Origin: Panulirus ornatus
Lineage: Eukaryota > Arthropoda > Malacostraca > Decapoda > Palinuridae
DNA length: 64,000 bases
Direction: 5' to 3'
Assembly: GCF_036320965.1 (NCBI RefSeq)
Contig: NC_092258.1
Coordinates: 2,914,501 to 2,978,500, forward strand
This document shows positions 18,225-31,215 of the stretch, in pieces. Position 1 is the stretch's first letter. Each line of letters opens with the position of its first letter. Position numbers and translations under genes: made by a program. The notes under the pieces were generated by a model. The model ran no database searches. It was not told the DNA's origin and worked only from the letters and a program-made list of their open reading frames with translations.

Positions 18225-18290
18225 CATATAGAAAAATTAAGTTGAATAAAATTGAACTACTGAAGTGCGATTTCACCTTTATATAGTGAA

Positions 18291-19111
18291 TGTCTGAAAA
18301 AATATATGTATATGCATTTATACATAATGTTTGGTAATCAGGATTTTTTTTCTTTGAGGTTCATTTGTGTAAAAGGTTATTCAAATATTTTAAATTGAGG
18401 AACCAAAGAAAATTCAGTACAATCACTTTCTATACATACAGCATAAAATATAAAAAGTACATCCATGATTTTTAGGCCTTTCAAAAAATCAAATCCAACT
18501 TCTAAACAATGTGTATGAATTTTTTTCATAAAATATATTTATTTAGATATAAATTTTTGGATAAATCCTGGCACTAGATATGACTACAGTATTTAAATAC
18601 ACAAACTATGTACTATACAATAATTTCCAACATTTTGACAAGATTTCTGGAGAAAACAATCTTACTCTTGGGACTAGTTAACTTCTATAATGCATCTAAA
18701 ATCTTTTAACAATTATAACTGCATTTTTATGGCTGTACAAGTCCTTAAAGATATATAATGTAGCTATTTCAAATCTGCTAAAAATACTATATGACTAGAA
18801 TATAAAATCTTTGAGGCTACAGAATTTTTTTTGCAATTTAAATTTCACTAGTGTTTAAAATTCTCAGTCCAAATAAATACTGGGCAAGTTTTTCATCTAT
18901 GGCAACAAATTTCCACAGCCTGGATTCTGGAACTTTGTGACTGATTCCATGTCCATGTTTTGACTGTATAAGGGTAAGGAGGACTGGTATCCCTTAATCC
19001 CCTACTCGCTTCCATACTTACACCTCTACCCTTCATTATTCTGTTAAGGGACCCAGTGATTACTGCTCTCCTTCCATATCACCAAACTTACCCTAGACAG
19101 CTCCTTATTAC
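18291..19111. other. AT-rich, no feature
   Basis: I see nothing recognisable here. Confidence 0.4.
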
Positions 19112-19441
19112 TTAAATTCTCTCACCTCTTCCAGTTTTTCTCAACCAATATCCAAAACACAGCTTAGTACACTTTCTTCCTTCACTCTCAAGTGCAATAT
19201 CAAAATTTTTGCGGACAGATGAGCTAGATATCCCAAGTCCATGTGATGCAGAGCAATTTGACATGCTCGGCAGTTCATCAATAAAATTTTGGACCACATT
19301 CACAGCATACTCATACACACTTAGATGTCCAGATCTTGACTCATTATGAACAGACCCCATTGTTTTAAATTTATAAAGCAAATTACAAATTATCATATCC
19401 GTAGGACCTGGCCAGTGAAATTTCTTTTCAAATCTCTTCAA
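19112..19441 (-). pseudogene. Transposase N-terminal helix-turn-helix fragment
   Basis: A 109-residue - strand frame. KKFHWPGPTDMIICNLLYKF, GSVHNESRSGHLS and SASHGLGISSSSVRK follow the pattern of the N-terminal DNA-binding region of certain arthropod transposases. That pattern is a Pro-x-x-Thr helix, a linker with T-GSV-x-x-x-x-R-S-GRP, then a second helix-turn-helix of the form ...S-x-x-LGI-x-x-S-S-V-x-x-I... and a DDE domain should follow. The DDE domain is missing, and substitutions such as GHLS for GRPS suggest decay. It could also be part of a domesticated gene, but no flanking exons are seen. Confidence 0.5.
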
Positions 19442-19627
19442 TGTCTTGGGATTTCTTTTCTTTAATCTATAGTGTTACAACCATCACATTCTTGCATATT
19501 CATTTTATGGGGTCCTGCAACAAAAGGAAATACAAACTATTAATTAAGTGAAACATATGGGTACTATAAGCATCATGTATGTCACATTTTTAAAAAATAT
19601 CTCAGTGGGTTTATTTAAAAGGGTGAT

Positions 19628-20010
19628 CTGGGGCCTGGATGTGGATAGGGAGCTGTGGTTTCAGTGCATTACATGTGACAGCTTAGAATGAGTGTGAATG
19701 AATGTGGCTTTTCTGTCTGTTTCCCTAGCGCTACCCCACTGAAGCAGGGGTTTGCGATTGCTATTTCCTGTGTGGCGGGGAAGCAACAGGAATGGATGAA
19801 GGCAAGCAAGTATGAATATGTACGTGTGTATATATATATATGTATGTATATTATTATTTATTATGTATGAATATTATTATTATTCATAGTGTATGTATAT
19901 GGGCATTTATGTAAATATGTTTATATGAGTGGAAGGGCCATTCTTCGTCTGTTTCCTGGCGCAATCTTGCTGACGTGGGAAACTGATTAAGTATATATAA
20001 ATATTCAATG
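19628..20010 (+). mobile_element. LINE 3' UTR-only copy with two hairpins
   Basis: A + strand copy of only the 3' UTR. The first hairpin region is at 19718-19765 and the second at about 19940-19985 (GTTTCCTGGCGCAATCTTGC...GTGGGAAACTGATTAAG), followed by an AT-rich tail. Diverged. Confidence 0.75.
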
Positions 20011-21094
20011 AAAAAAATACACAAAAGAAAATGAGCTGTGATTCTACAGAGATTATATTTGATAAGAAAGTTAGCTGTTTATTTTTGTTTACAGTAAATA
20101 TAGAGTTTGTCCATTTGTTAATGTTTATGAAATTATAGAGCGGAACTTAGAAGTACTGGATCTCAGAGTCAAAATCATGAAATTCAGAATGCTTAGATTC
20201 AGAAATTCATACAGAAGTGATGTTTTGTACTTTTTTACAGTAGTTTTTGAGAATTAGAATCTAAATATAGTGGTTTAGAAGATAAAGGAAAAAAATATGG
20301 TTAGGATAGCAGGGTAACAAGTGTCCCTGGAAAAGGTTATCTCTACCCTTTGACCAACCCAGTTCTAAAGCTTACAACCAACAAGTAGTGTCAGCAGCCT
20401 TAGATTTAAGAAAAAAAAAAAAAAAAGAATCATACCACTTCAATAGCTGTGGTCATTATGGCAGTAGCCTTAGACTTGAACAAGTCTTCAGCATGTTATG
20501 ACAAAATATGCAAGTTTAAATGGCTGAATTGAATGTATGAAGAATAAGTGATGAATGTAAAAAGGATGAAACTTTTACATATTTTACAGATATTTTACAG
20601 ATATATGTAAAATAAAGATAAAGACAACGGAACAATAGAGTGGAATGTGATTATGACTTAAGAGATGAGGCGTGTTGATTGGTACAAATGAGAGCACATA
20701 GGAAAGAGTTGTAATTTTCATGAAATGACCAATGGGTTGTTATGTCTTAACTGTAAATTTGTTATAAGTTACAAATTCATTTGTTTGCGATAACTATGAT
20801 AGTTGCATTTTCACCATGCAATGACAAGCAAGATGTGGTTATACCTTAAATGGTAGGTACTGTTAAAAAAATTCCATCATGCAGTGTGCCCAAAATAAAA
20901 ATTTCTGTTCTTGTATGAAATGATAGATTAACATTCAAAAATAACAGAAAATACAAAGAAATCTATACAATAACCTTTTTTGTTGACCTGTTCCAGTAAT
21001 GAGAGTCGAGAGGTAGTGTGAATGATGTTCACAACCCCTGATGCAACAGGAAGACATGGAAACGAAAGTCTTTGTTTCTGTTGAGTTTGTGTGT
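20011..21094. other. AT-rich, no gene seen
   Basis: No recognisable coding or repeat structure apart from an A-run near 20410. Confidence 0.4.
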
Positions 21095-21485
21095 AAATGT
21101 ACTCTAATTTCATACACAGTCATAAATAACATGAATGCTTTTAATATACTTTGCCTTTCACACTGAAAAGGAAGACTGGCTGGGAAGGCTACTGAAAGGT
21201 ATTTTTTTCTGAAAGGTATTTTTTTCTTTTTACTGAACACTATAAATTTATACAAAAGTTCAGTGTTGGTGGTAATTAACATGGATATAATTTTTAACTA
21301 TATCCATGTTAATTATCATCGACACTGAACTTTTGTATAAATTTATAGTGTTCAGTAAAAAGAAAAAAAAATCCTTCAGTAGCCTTCCCATCCTTGCCAG
21401 CCAGTCTTCCTCTTGAGTGTGAAAGGCAAAATATATTAAAAGCATTCATGTTATTTATGACTGTGTATGAAATTAGAGTACATTT
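21095..21485. repeat. Large palindrome (arms about 190 bp)
   Basis: The left arm (21095-21289) is repeated in inverted orientation at 21300-21485 with a spacer of about 10 bases. The arms differ by a few substitutions, a 9-base indel (near 21190/21395) and a tandem duplication of CTGAAAGGTATTTTTTT in the left arm, so it is not an exact copy. The arms show no reading frame. The right arm ends exactly where a SINE begins (21489). Confidence 0.9.
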
Positions 21486-21488
21486 GGG

Positions 21489-21715
21489 TATCCCTGGGGA
21501 TTGGGGAGAAAGAATACTTACCACGCATTCCCTGCGTGTCGTAGAAGGCAATTAAAAGGGGAGGGAGCAGGGGGCTGGAAATCCTCCCCTCTCGTTTTTA
21601 ATTTTCCAAAAGAAGGAACAGAGAAAGGGGCCAAATGGGGATGTTCCCTCAGAGGCTTAGTCCTCTGTTCTTAACGCTAATGCGGGAAATGGCGAATAGT
21701 ATGAAAACAAAAAGA
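21489..21715 (+). mobile_element. SINE, full length, hairpin deleted
   Basis: A complete head and body on the + strand, but an 8-base deletion removes the 5' side of the inner stem of the 3' hairpin (AACGCTAATGCGGG). It ends GAATAGTATGAAAACAAAAAG. Confidence 0.85.
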
Positions 21716-21734
21716 TTAAAATACTACACCTTAA

Positions 21735-21960
21735 CTCTGGGGATAGAGGAGAAAGAATACTGCCCATGTATTCTCTGCGTGTCATAGAAGGCGACTAAAA
21801 GGGGTGGTAGCAGGAGGCTGAAAATCCTCCCTTTCTGTTTTACTTTTCCTAAAGAAGGAACAAAAAAGGGGGCCAAGTAAGGATTTTTACCTTTTAAAAC
21901 TTAGTCATCTGTTCTTGACGCTACCTCACTAACGTGGGAAATGGCAAATATGTATGAATG
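21735..21960 (+). mobile_element. SINE, full length, second in tandem
   Basis: A second + strand SINE about 20 bases after the first: head TCTGGGGATAGAGGAG, hairpin GACGCTACCTCACTAACGTG and GGAAATGGCAAATATGTATG. It is more diverged than the first, so the two are separate insertions rather than a local duplication. Confidence 0.8.
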
Positions 21961-24242
21961 ATGATTACACCTTTTACACTACAAGTGTGAGTACATCAAG
22001 TGGTTGGCATGTATGGGGAGGATATTGCAGGTTTTTCTTTGGAAATATTCTAGCCCTTTTCCTATAGCCTGTTAACATAGTGCTTCATTACCTCATGATT
22101 ACATAGAGAAAATTAGTTATGTAATTTCTTCCACAAGCGTGAGCTCAGTTGGGGGTGCCCTTCATGCAGGACTTCCTTCTCCACACACAATCCTGCAAAA
22201 AAATCACTTTGTAAGTCAATTATATTTTTCATGTTATGCTTCTTCACTTTCCTCAGCAACTTGTACACACCATAAATGTTCCTCATTATAATTTAGTTTA
22301 TTTAACAATCTATATATTTTCTACAAGGTCACCATGTAAGTATGCTAGACCTTCTGATGGATACCCTATCTATACCCAATATCTTTACTATCCATCCCTT
22401 CATGAACTCACTTAAAGGGGGTGACCACAGCAAAAGTCTCCGTAACTGGTGAACTCTACTGCAGCTTCTTAGCCTTTTAGTGCTTCACCCTAAACAGGCC
22501 AATGGCAGAAGGCAACTCTAACAGTGTTTTTACAGGCTCCTACCTATTGTTCCAAATGACTGCTTCTACCAACTGTTCCAACCTACTACTTCTACCTAAT
22601 GCTCACACAAAATGTTCCTAACAACTACTACCTAATGCTTCTGTCTAATGTTCCTACCTACTACTTCTGTCTTCTGCTCCTACCATTTTGCCAAAAGGCA
22701 GGGATAGCTCATAGGTGCTTACTGCAGGAAAATCTAGTTACAAATAATAAGTAGCATGAATCTAATGTTCTCGAGTGTTATGTGTTGCATGGCAAGGAGA
22801 AAAGATGGCTAAGTTAGAGGAGAGCAACTTGACAACCACTGAAGTGCTAGCTCACTATGTAGCCATCACTAACCCTCCTGATAACCAGATAGGTAGTACT
22901 GGTAATATACCTCCCAGGTTGGAGGCTGCCTATCAATTACCAACCAGCAATGGAAGAAACTGTTATAAGCTACTGATGATATGACAACTGCATATTTCTG
23001 TAAACAGGGCAGAAAAAGTCAGCACATCAATTGATACTGTTTACGAGTTAAGGATAATCTTGAGCATTTTAAATGAATGAAACCTTGGGAGAAACTGTTT
23101 GTAATAAAAGTCATTACAAACCATTTCTCCCTAGGAGATGGGTACTACGTGAAAGGAGTGTTATGTATGAGGACCTTTATGAAAATGACAATGTTGAAAG
23201 GATACATGGTATACCATACATTATTATTTCAAAAACTCATGCACTGGCAGTTAAAATAAACTTGCTTTCTAGCAGTGGACACAGTATTACAGAACAATCA
23301 TTTATGAACATAAGCATGTAAATGATAATGGAAGCCCAAAACCAGCATCACAATCTGATTCATAAACATTTACCTCCCAGCTAAGGTTCTGGGTGTAAGG
23401 TTGAGTTACTGCATAGTGTATTGAAAGCACACCTCAACAAATTTGTTACATAATATTGAAGCTGTTACATAGTTACTCTTTGGTATATTCAGAATTATGG
23501 AGTAATCATTAAACAATTTTAAAACAATAAAAACAGCATTGCAAATTATTCCTGTAATCATTAATACTCATACCTTTTAATGTCATTTACAATATTCATT
23601 TTACTTTCAGTCATATTTACCTTAAACAACTCGGATATACTAACAGCACTTGCTCTCCTTCCTTATGAGTTCTTACACTGTTAAGAGACTCAATGTACAA
23701 TATATTTCCAATTCTATACTATCTTCTGATGCCTTGCATTTATATAACCAACAATCAATAATCATACAAGATGCAATGTGGCACATCTTGAAGTGACAAA
23801 AAATTTGCATACATTAAGCAAGCAAATAACTCCACCATCCAAATGAATGTTTAAACAAGTATTCTGTACTATTTACTCTATAAGCAGAATGAAAAGTGGC
23901 TAGTATGCTTTTTTAAACATAGATGATTAACTCTGTAGCTTATTTTCCACATCAGCTTGTACCATAAAACACCAATAACCCTTTAATTGCCGAGATGCAA
24001 CATTAACACCAACTTCTTGTAGAACAAGTACATCTATATTATTTGAAAACACATACACATGGAGACATCTGTAGATCTCTTGTGTTGTTGACATACCAAG
24101 ATACAATACTGTATTAAGACTACTGAGTTCCATCAGAAACAATTTTCTACCTAACTTGCTTCACTGAAGCCAGTATTCCTTTTTGATTACTCTTCAGGGC
24201 AATGCATGTAATTAACAACAGAATCTTAAATACTATCCATAT
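21961..24242. other. Non-coding, low-complexity patch at 22540-22690
   Basis: No convincing gene. At 22540-22690 a degenerate repeat of about 24 bases (CTACCTAATGCTC / TGTTCCTAC pattern) is visible. Short open frames at 22775 and 23073 lack splice-site or family support. Confidence 0.4.
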
Positions 24243-26050
24243 CTTATAGATATATGTAAGTTCGTTGAGTAAACCTGGAAAGTAGTACGGGAGAGTATTG
24301 ATGAAGAGGGCGAAGGTACGTACATAGCACCATACTGGTTAGGAAAAGTGTGGTTTCAGAAGTAGATTGTGTATCAAGTGTTTACTTTAAGAATGTGTGA
24401 GAGAAATACTAAGAAAAACAGATGGATTTTGATGTGGCATTTATGGATTTGGAGAAAGCATATGACGGTTGATACTGATGCCTTGTGGAGGGTCATAAGA
24501 ATATATAAGATGGTAGGAAAGCTGCAAGAAACTGAGTTTTTATCAAGATTGTAAGGCATGTGTACAAGTAGAAAGAGAGTAGAGTGAATGGTTCCAGGTG
24601 AAAGTTGGTCTGCAGCAGGAGTGTGTTTTATCACCATAGTCATTCATTTTGTTTACGGATGGGGAGTTGCCATTTCGTTGACACAAGATGTGTGGATCCA
24701 GTGTTTTGCTTAAAAGAATGAGCAAGAAATACTTAGAGAAACAGATGGATTTGTATTGCATTTATGGATCTTGAAGAAGCATGCAATAAGGTTAATAGAT
24801 ATGTCTTGTGGAAGGTCTTAAAAATATACTGGTGGGACAAAAGCTGTTACAAGCAGAGAAGTTTTTACTTAAGGTGTGAGGCATATGTACAGCAGAAAGA
24901 GAAAAGAGTGAATGGTTCCAAGTGTAGGATGGTCTGCAGCAGGAGTGTGTGATGTCACCGTGGTTATTTAATTCATTTACGGATGGGGTATTGAGGGAGG
25001 TAAATGCGAGAATCTTGGAAAGATGGGCAAGTGCGCAGTGTGTGGGAGATGAGACAGCCTGGGAAGTGTCAGTTTTTGCTTGTTGATGATACAGCACTAG
25101 TGGTAGCAGGTTCAAATGAGAAACTGCAGAAGTTGGAGACTAAGTTTGGAAGAATGTGTGAATGAAGAAAGTCGAGATTAAATTTGAAAAATTTGAATAC
25201 AAACCAGGTCACTAAGTTTAGTAGCGTTGAGGGACAGGTTAGTCGGGAGCAAGTCTGAATGGAGAAAAACTGGAGGAAGTGAAGTGTTTCAGAAACCTAT
25301 GAGTGGACATGGCAGCGAATAGAATCACAGATGTGAAAGCAAGTCATAGGGTGAGGGATGGGAAAAGGTTCTGGGAGCACTGATGAATAGGTGGAAAGAG
25401 AGAATATTAATCTGGTTGGGCAAAAATGCCATGTTTGGAGTACTGTAGTCCCACCAATACTATATGGATGAGAGGCATGGGCTATAGATACAGCTGTGCA
25501 GAAGAGGGTAAATGTGAAGAAAATAAAATGTCAGAGGTTAATATGTGGTGTGAGATGGTGAGAGAGAAAAGTGTAAGTATATACAAAGGGTTTGCTTGAG
25601 AGAGCTGAAGAGGGTGTACTGCAATGGTTTGGACATATGGATAGAATGAGTGGGGAAAGACTGACAAAGGATATATGTGTGTAAGAAATGGAGGGAACAA
25701 GAACAGGGAGACCATATTGGAGATGGAAGGATGGTAAGAAAAAGATTTTGGGCGATCAGGACCTGAATATGCAGAAGGGTGAAAGACATGCATGGGATAC
25801 AGTGAATTGGAATGTTGTGGTATACTGGGGTCAACTTACTATTAATGGACTGAACCAGGCCATTTGAAGCATCCTGGGTAAACCTTGGAAAGGTCTAAGG
25901 GGGCCTAGTTGTGGATAGGAAGCTGTGGTTTCATTGCAATGCACGTGACAGCTAAAGAATGGACGTAAACGGATGTGGTCTTTCCTCTTCTGTTCCTGGT
26001 GCTACCTCACTGACACGGGAAAGGGCGATGAAGTATGAAGAAAATACATA
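24243..26050 (+). mobile_element. RTE-like LINE, copy 8, old, internally duplicated
   Basis: A heavily mutated + strand copy. The region from the motif A part (AFMDLEKAYD-like) to the motif B part (QQECV) occurs twice, at 24355-24660 and 24690-24986. Only the second continues to the LVDDTALV catalytic motif (25080) and the C-terminal domain (WFGHMDRMSGER, GRPYWRWKDG, about 25620-25740). The 3' end (25990-26040) carries the hairpin CTGGTGCTACCTCACTGACA and GGGAAAGGGCGATGAAG. Frameshifts and stops throughout. It is clearly older than copies 1, 2 and 6. Confidence 0.8.
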
Positions 26051-27819
26051 GTATTACTTTTCATATTTTCATTCTGCAAGATAGAGAAAAATATTATCAG
26101 GCACCAACTTTGGCCTGACTAATTCATCATTAAAATTAACTATACCCCTCTCCCTAGCAACTCCCCTACTTATGGGGTAAAAATATTTTACACTTCTGTA
26201 CTTCTTGAACTGCCTTTTTTAGACCTTACGTTTCTTTGCAAAAATATTATAATTTCAGCACCACACATTTCAGAAATAATTCCACAAAAGCATTACTCAT
26301 TACCATGCTGCATCTTCCCTACAACAGTGGTTGAAGTGGCTCATTTGCATCTTTTTCCTATTTTCCCACACATTATCAAAACAAGAGGCAAATATCAACA
26401 TCTTTACCTTTTTCATTACTTTTGTCTACCAAAGATTTCAGCTATTTTTTTTACTTTAAATGCCCTACTAGAGGTCTTGTAAGGTATACCCACAACTGCA
26501 GCTGTTTGGCAGAACCTTACTTTTTCTTTGATTATATCAGATTCTTTAAAATAATTTTTTTTTTTTCACAACAGCAACATCAGTAGCCATTTGTGGCATC
26601 TGTGGGCCTAATGACCCCACCTACTACATTTATGACACAAAACAAGATTCTCTTTATTAACAGCCACTTTTTCATATCTTGGGCATTTAACAAAAATCCT
26701 TTCTAGAGCCGTTCTTTTGTCAAGGCTACCATTTGTGGTTTACAATCAAGTTTACCCCTAACCCAAACTTTACTTCATTTAACCCACACAAACTTTGATA
26801 GCATCAGTTAACACCTTATGTGGTGTAGTCAAACAAAATAACCTTCATACACTTAAGATCATTCGGCACTTCTAAAACATCTTAAAAACCTTTTGAAGAT
26901 ATGTATTTAACCACCTGATCATCTTTCGAATTCCTAATGTACTTTAGCCACTTTAACTGCCCATTGTACCTTTCTCGGAGATGCATTTCAACTGACTTTG
27001 GAAAGTAAAGAAATTTCCTTCTAAAGTTATGACCAGATTTTTTCCTTACCATGATAGTTATCCCTCATGTCGACGCAGCTCTCCCTCTCTGCCAATCATT
27101 TTTTTTTTCTCTCGTCCTGGGGGTTCTTCCCACCAACTCCCAAGCTGAGTCACTCCAAACAAACTGTGGTGACGTTCTGAAATGATTAAGGTAGTCCATT
27201 TTAGAAACGAGGGGGCTTACTCAGGTTTTACTTTCTTTCATTTCCTACAAAATGCGAGGAAAGCGAGTTCTTAAAGATGAAGGAAACAGTTACACACATC
27301 AGTTTAATACGCCAATTTGGAAAGGATGACGCACCTGCGTCTAGGTAGTCTCTATTTAGAAAAATGGCAGATGAAGGTCAGCTTGACAAGATGAGTGATA
27401 ATAACAGCTGGTGGTTAGATTGACAACTTAGAGAGACAATAACAGCTAGTTGTCACTTGATAACAGATGACAAGTTAACAGACAACAGCTGGTGGTCAAA
27501 GTGAACAGTTAATCACCAAAAGCAGGTGGGCAGCTTGACTAGTTACTGGTAAGGACACAGCAAAAGCTGGTACCGAGCCATATATACACATATGAGAATC
27601 GAAATTATTTAGAGCCGACAAAAGTTTGGGTTAGCACGAGACTGTACACATTCGTCTTGAATCAAGTGTGCTCGCTGGTCTGAAAGTGTCCCGCCAGAAA
27701 TAATTTTTTTTTTTTTTACAAATTTTCGAACCCAAGCTTTCGCAGGATCCACGATTTTGTTCTGCATTCTTGAACATAAATAAAAGATGCTCGTAAAATG
27801 AGTAACCTGGACGCACACT

Positions 27820-27820
<1 letters not shown>
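26051..27820. other. Non-coding, degenerate repeat near 27400-27560
   Basis: No gene seen. From about 27400 to 27560 the phrase ACAGCTGGTGGTCA recurs in degenerate form. Confidence 0.4.

Positions 27821-27893
<73 letters not shown>
27821..27893. repeat. (AG)n microsatellite
   Basis: 73 bases of AG. Confidence 0.98.
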
Positions 27894-27897
<4 letters not shown>

Positions 27898-30400
27898 TAA
27901 TAACATAAAGTGCGCATTTCCCCATTTAGTATCTCTATAGAGACAGTTTTACTCTCTAGTTCGCGAAGGACTTGTACATCCAGGAAATAGAGAGGAGAGT
28001 CCGGCTGGCCGCGGTAAACGTTGTTGGATAATTCAAGTCTTCGCCGACCTGGCAGCAGCGGACACGTCAGCCCTGTTGTTCCTCTCGCATCGCCACAACA
28101 CCAACATTTCTTGTTCGCTTCCCGACCAAAAAGTTAGAGTATCTCCAGAAAAATACCTTATGTTATTCACAACGACAAGCTCTCACTGATACTGCCACGA
28201 TGTTTTCAGGATAATTAATATTTTTTCGAATAATGTTTGTATTAGCGTAACCTGGTTGTCACCAGTACAAAAGTATAAGCATAAGTTGTTATTAAGGGAT
28301 AATGATACTGAAGCCTCAACTTGGAGTAGACGTAATATTAGTAACGCCGTTTCCTTAATGTTTGAAGGATAATGGAGCCAAAACATATACGCAACTTGTT
28401 ACAAGAGTGTTGCGTCTGTCCTTGCCGAGAGAACACGTTCCGTACATGTTTGTGCGACGCGGGTGTAGTTCATGAGACCCCTGTTTTTCTTTTTCATCCC
28501 CTGTACTTACTACCTCGTGCGCCCAAATCATGGAAACTATTATCTATAACTCAGTTTCCATTTGCGTGAGGTGGATCAAATGTATAACGCCTTTCGCAAA
28601 ATAAACATAACGGGTTTAGGTTTGGGTTCTTATATGTGTAAGGAATTGAATAAGTTGTTGCATTATTTGCAATACTGAAAGGCTGCGTTTTGCACCCTCA
28701 CATTTTCTGGTCAAGATCATTTACAGATAATGAATCAAATAATCACGTACGATAAATTACAGCATAGTACTTGAAGGTAAATTTTCACACCTAGTATTTC
28801 TTTCTCGTTTTGAGGGAAAATTTTACTACCAATTTTTTCTCCTTAACATTTCGGGAAAAAATAAAGCTTCAGCCAGGAACTTGTGGGTGGCTGCGTGTTT
28901 TGTGTGGTGTCTCTGGCCTAAGGAAGGCTGGTGCCTGCCTAACGTCGACAACTCGTAACTTTTTCAGAGAACCCCGCGTGTTGCTGAACTGGTCCGTCGT
29001 CCTCGCCATGTTTGTTACAAAGGGGTCAGTTAGTTTTACAAAATACTTCAGTCGAGTGCGAAAAATAAAAACACACAAAAAAACTGACAATTCCCCTTTC
29101 GTACATTCACCTTGGGAACTACGTTACATCACTAAGACAAAGCTATCTGGTTACATATTCAATATAACCTTTCAAATTGTAAAAAAAAAAAAAAAAAAGG
29201 GAAAACCATGTCCAAATATTGTTCACGAGTGAAATCCCTAAGCAAACGCCTTCGCCATGATCTTAAGACTTCTTAAGCTGTAAGAAAAACGAGTTGAAAA
29301 TCAACCTGTATAAGGAATAAGACGAGAGTGAATTAAAGAATCTGTAAGCTATATTGTATATAAGGCCAGCTGGCGGGCTGGGATATCTGGTAGATCAACA
29401 CAAACATACAGCTGTGTCCTACTTGATCTGTCAGCGTACGAATCTTATCAGATCTTTGGATAAAAATTACACGATAAATTCTTTGTTGATGTTCATCATT
29501 CATAAAGGATGTGGTGTATGCATAACGGAAAACTGTAGACATATTTCCTATTCTTTCCCAGAAGCAAGGAAATTTACGCAGTAAAGTAGAATCATAACAT
29601 GTACGGGGCGAATGGTATTTCATAGTCTTTGGTGGACAGGTATGAGGTTTCAGGGTGGAAAGTTGTGACCCTCAAAAGTAATGGAAAATGTTTAGAGTTA
29701 TCATTAGGTCTTTTTTTGTCGGGGAAAAATATGGCAGTTCTAGTAGTTAATGATATAGGAAAGTAATGATATATAGGGAAGAATTTCGTCTTGAAAAGTT
29801 CATTTGTTATTCTTGAAGGTAACACATGAAAGGGTCTCTTGTGTCAAATGAGTATAATGTAACAGAATCTTTAGGAGTAATATTGAACTAAGGATGATAA
29901 CAGGAATATGGACACAAATTACTGCTTTCAAATCAAATAAAATCTTTGTGACCACAATAGCTTATGTTAGACGTTGGAAATGAAGTTTGATAAAAGTAAC
30001 TGATGGTCTGTTATTTGTGGGGGTTAGCTCATATATCAGTACAAACTCACCCTACCTCACTCTGGGAACCCATCTTCCCTCCTGTTTACCACACTGATCC
30101 TCTCACTGGGAAACTACCATTCCGCCTCTTGTATTACTACACCAACCCATTCCCTGGGTACCTACCATCCCGCCTCCTATATTACCACACCATCCCTCTC
30201 CTTGGGTATATAACAACCCGCCTCCTGTACTACCACATGTGGTTTACCTAAGCCCAGACTGCTGCTGATGCTATCTCTAAAGGCCTAAGTACTTCTGCAC
30301 AAAGCTGTAACCATGAAATATATACAGACTTATCTATTTTGAAAGGAATGGAAAGCGCTGGGCTATATGAGACAGTACTGAGGATATGCGAAGGTGTTAT
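27894..30400. other. No gene supported
   Basis: Several open frames of 60-140 residues occur, the longest on + at 28810-29232, but none has family resemblance or splice context. Confidence 0.35.
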
Positions 30401-31215
30401 ATGACGCAATCTTAAGCCACGCGACTCAGAGTTGCACGAAAGCGCTACATAACGCAATGTGAGGTTAAGCGAATGCAAGTTTTATAAGGTGCAATGTGAG
30501 GTCAAACAATGTAATTCAACGTCCCACTAGATCGCTATATATTATCAAAAATAAGTCAAACGTTGCAATCTGAGGTCATAAGAAAGGGCTGTATGACGCA
30601 AATAGGTTATGCGATTGAAGAGAAGACAGAATTAGGCAATCTATTATTTCCAAGCTGAGAGCTTTTCCCAAGAGAGAATATCCTGTCAGGCAATAGGATA
30701 TTCACTAAAAGCAATATTCTCCGCGCAATACCTCTAGTCGACCAATATTCTTTTTGACACAGTTTAGGTTAAGTCAATATTCCTGTATAATACAGTATGG
30801 GGTCAGTATAACAGCTTGGGGACGATTCATATTCCCTCTATAACATAGGAAAGGGGGTCAGTGGACATACCCTCTATAACACGGGTAAAAAACACGATCA
30901 TAAACCCTTTATAACAGAGGTAAGGGTCAGTCGACTCTCCCTTTATGACAGGGGTGTAAGCTTAGGTCAGTCGACATTCCCTTTATAACAGAGGCAAGGG
31001 AGTCGAGAGATTCCCCTTTTATAAGATAATGTGGGTCACGGATGTCCCTTCAACATCCCTTGGATAAAATAGCGTCAATTAGGGATATCCTTTATATGAC
31101 ATATTTAGTGTCAAGCCATATTCCCTGCATAACATAGCGTTGATAAGGGATGCCCTTTACACAACGGGTCAGTCCATATCCGCCATATAACACAGCGTGG
31201 ATCAGGAGCTCCCCT
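30400..31215. repeat. Degenerate minisatellites
   Basis: First (30400-30640) a degenerate unit with ATGACGCAATGTGAGGT. Then (30680-31215) a degenerate 30-45-base unit around GGGTCAGTCGACATTCCC and TTTATAACAGAGG, repeated roughly a dozen times with strong drift. Confidence 0.6.

Larger units (their letters stand above)
17040..18290 (+). mobile_element. Penelope-like element remnant
   Basis: A + strand remnant with terminal blocks carrying hammerhead-like motifs at 17082-17124 (inverted), 17216-17272 and 18182-18224, and a decayed coding part between. The coding part (17312-17497 and 17812 to about 18100) includes the start of a GIY-YIG nuclease, IGSVYAVKCKTCTDIYI, and after two SINE insertions a continuation with DDYKNAFAKHCHKNY. 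Penelope-like elements combine a reverse transcriptase with a C-terminal GIY-YIG nuclease and often carry hammerhead motifs in their terminal repeats, which fits. No reverse transcriptase portion is visible. Confidence 0.7.

Noticed and set aside
22775..23321. Open frames starting MLCVAWQGEK and MNETLGET
   Set aside because: Neither has a known domain or consistent splice sites. Lengths are within chance for this composition.
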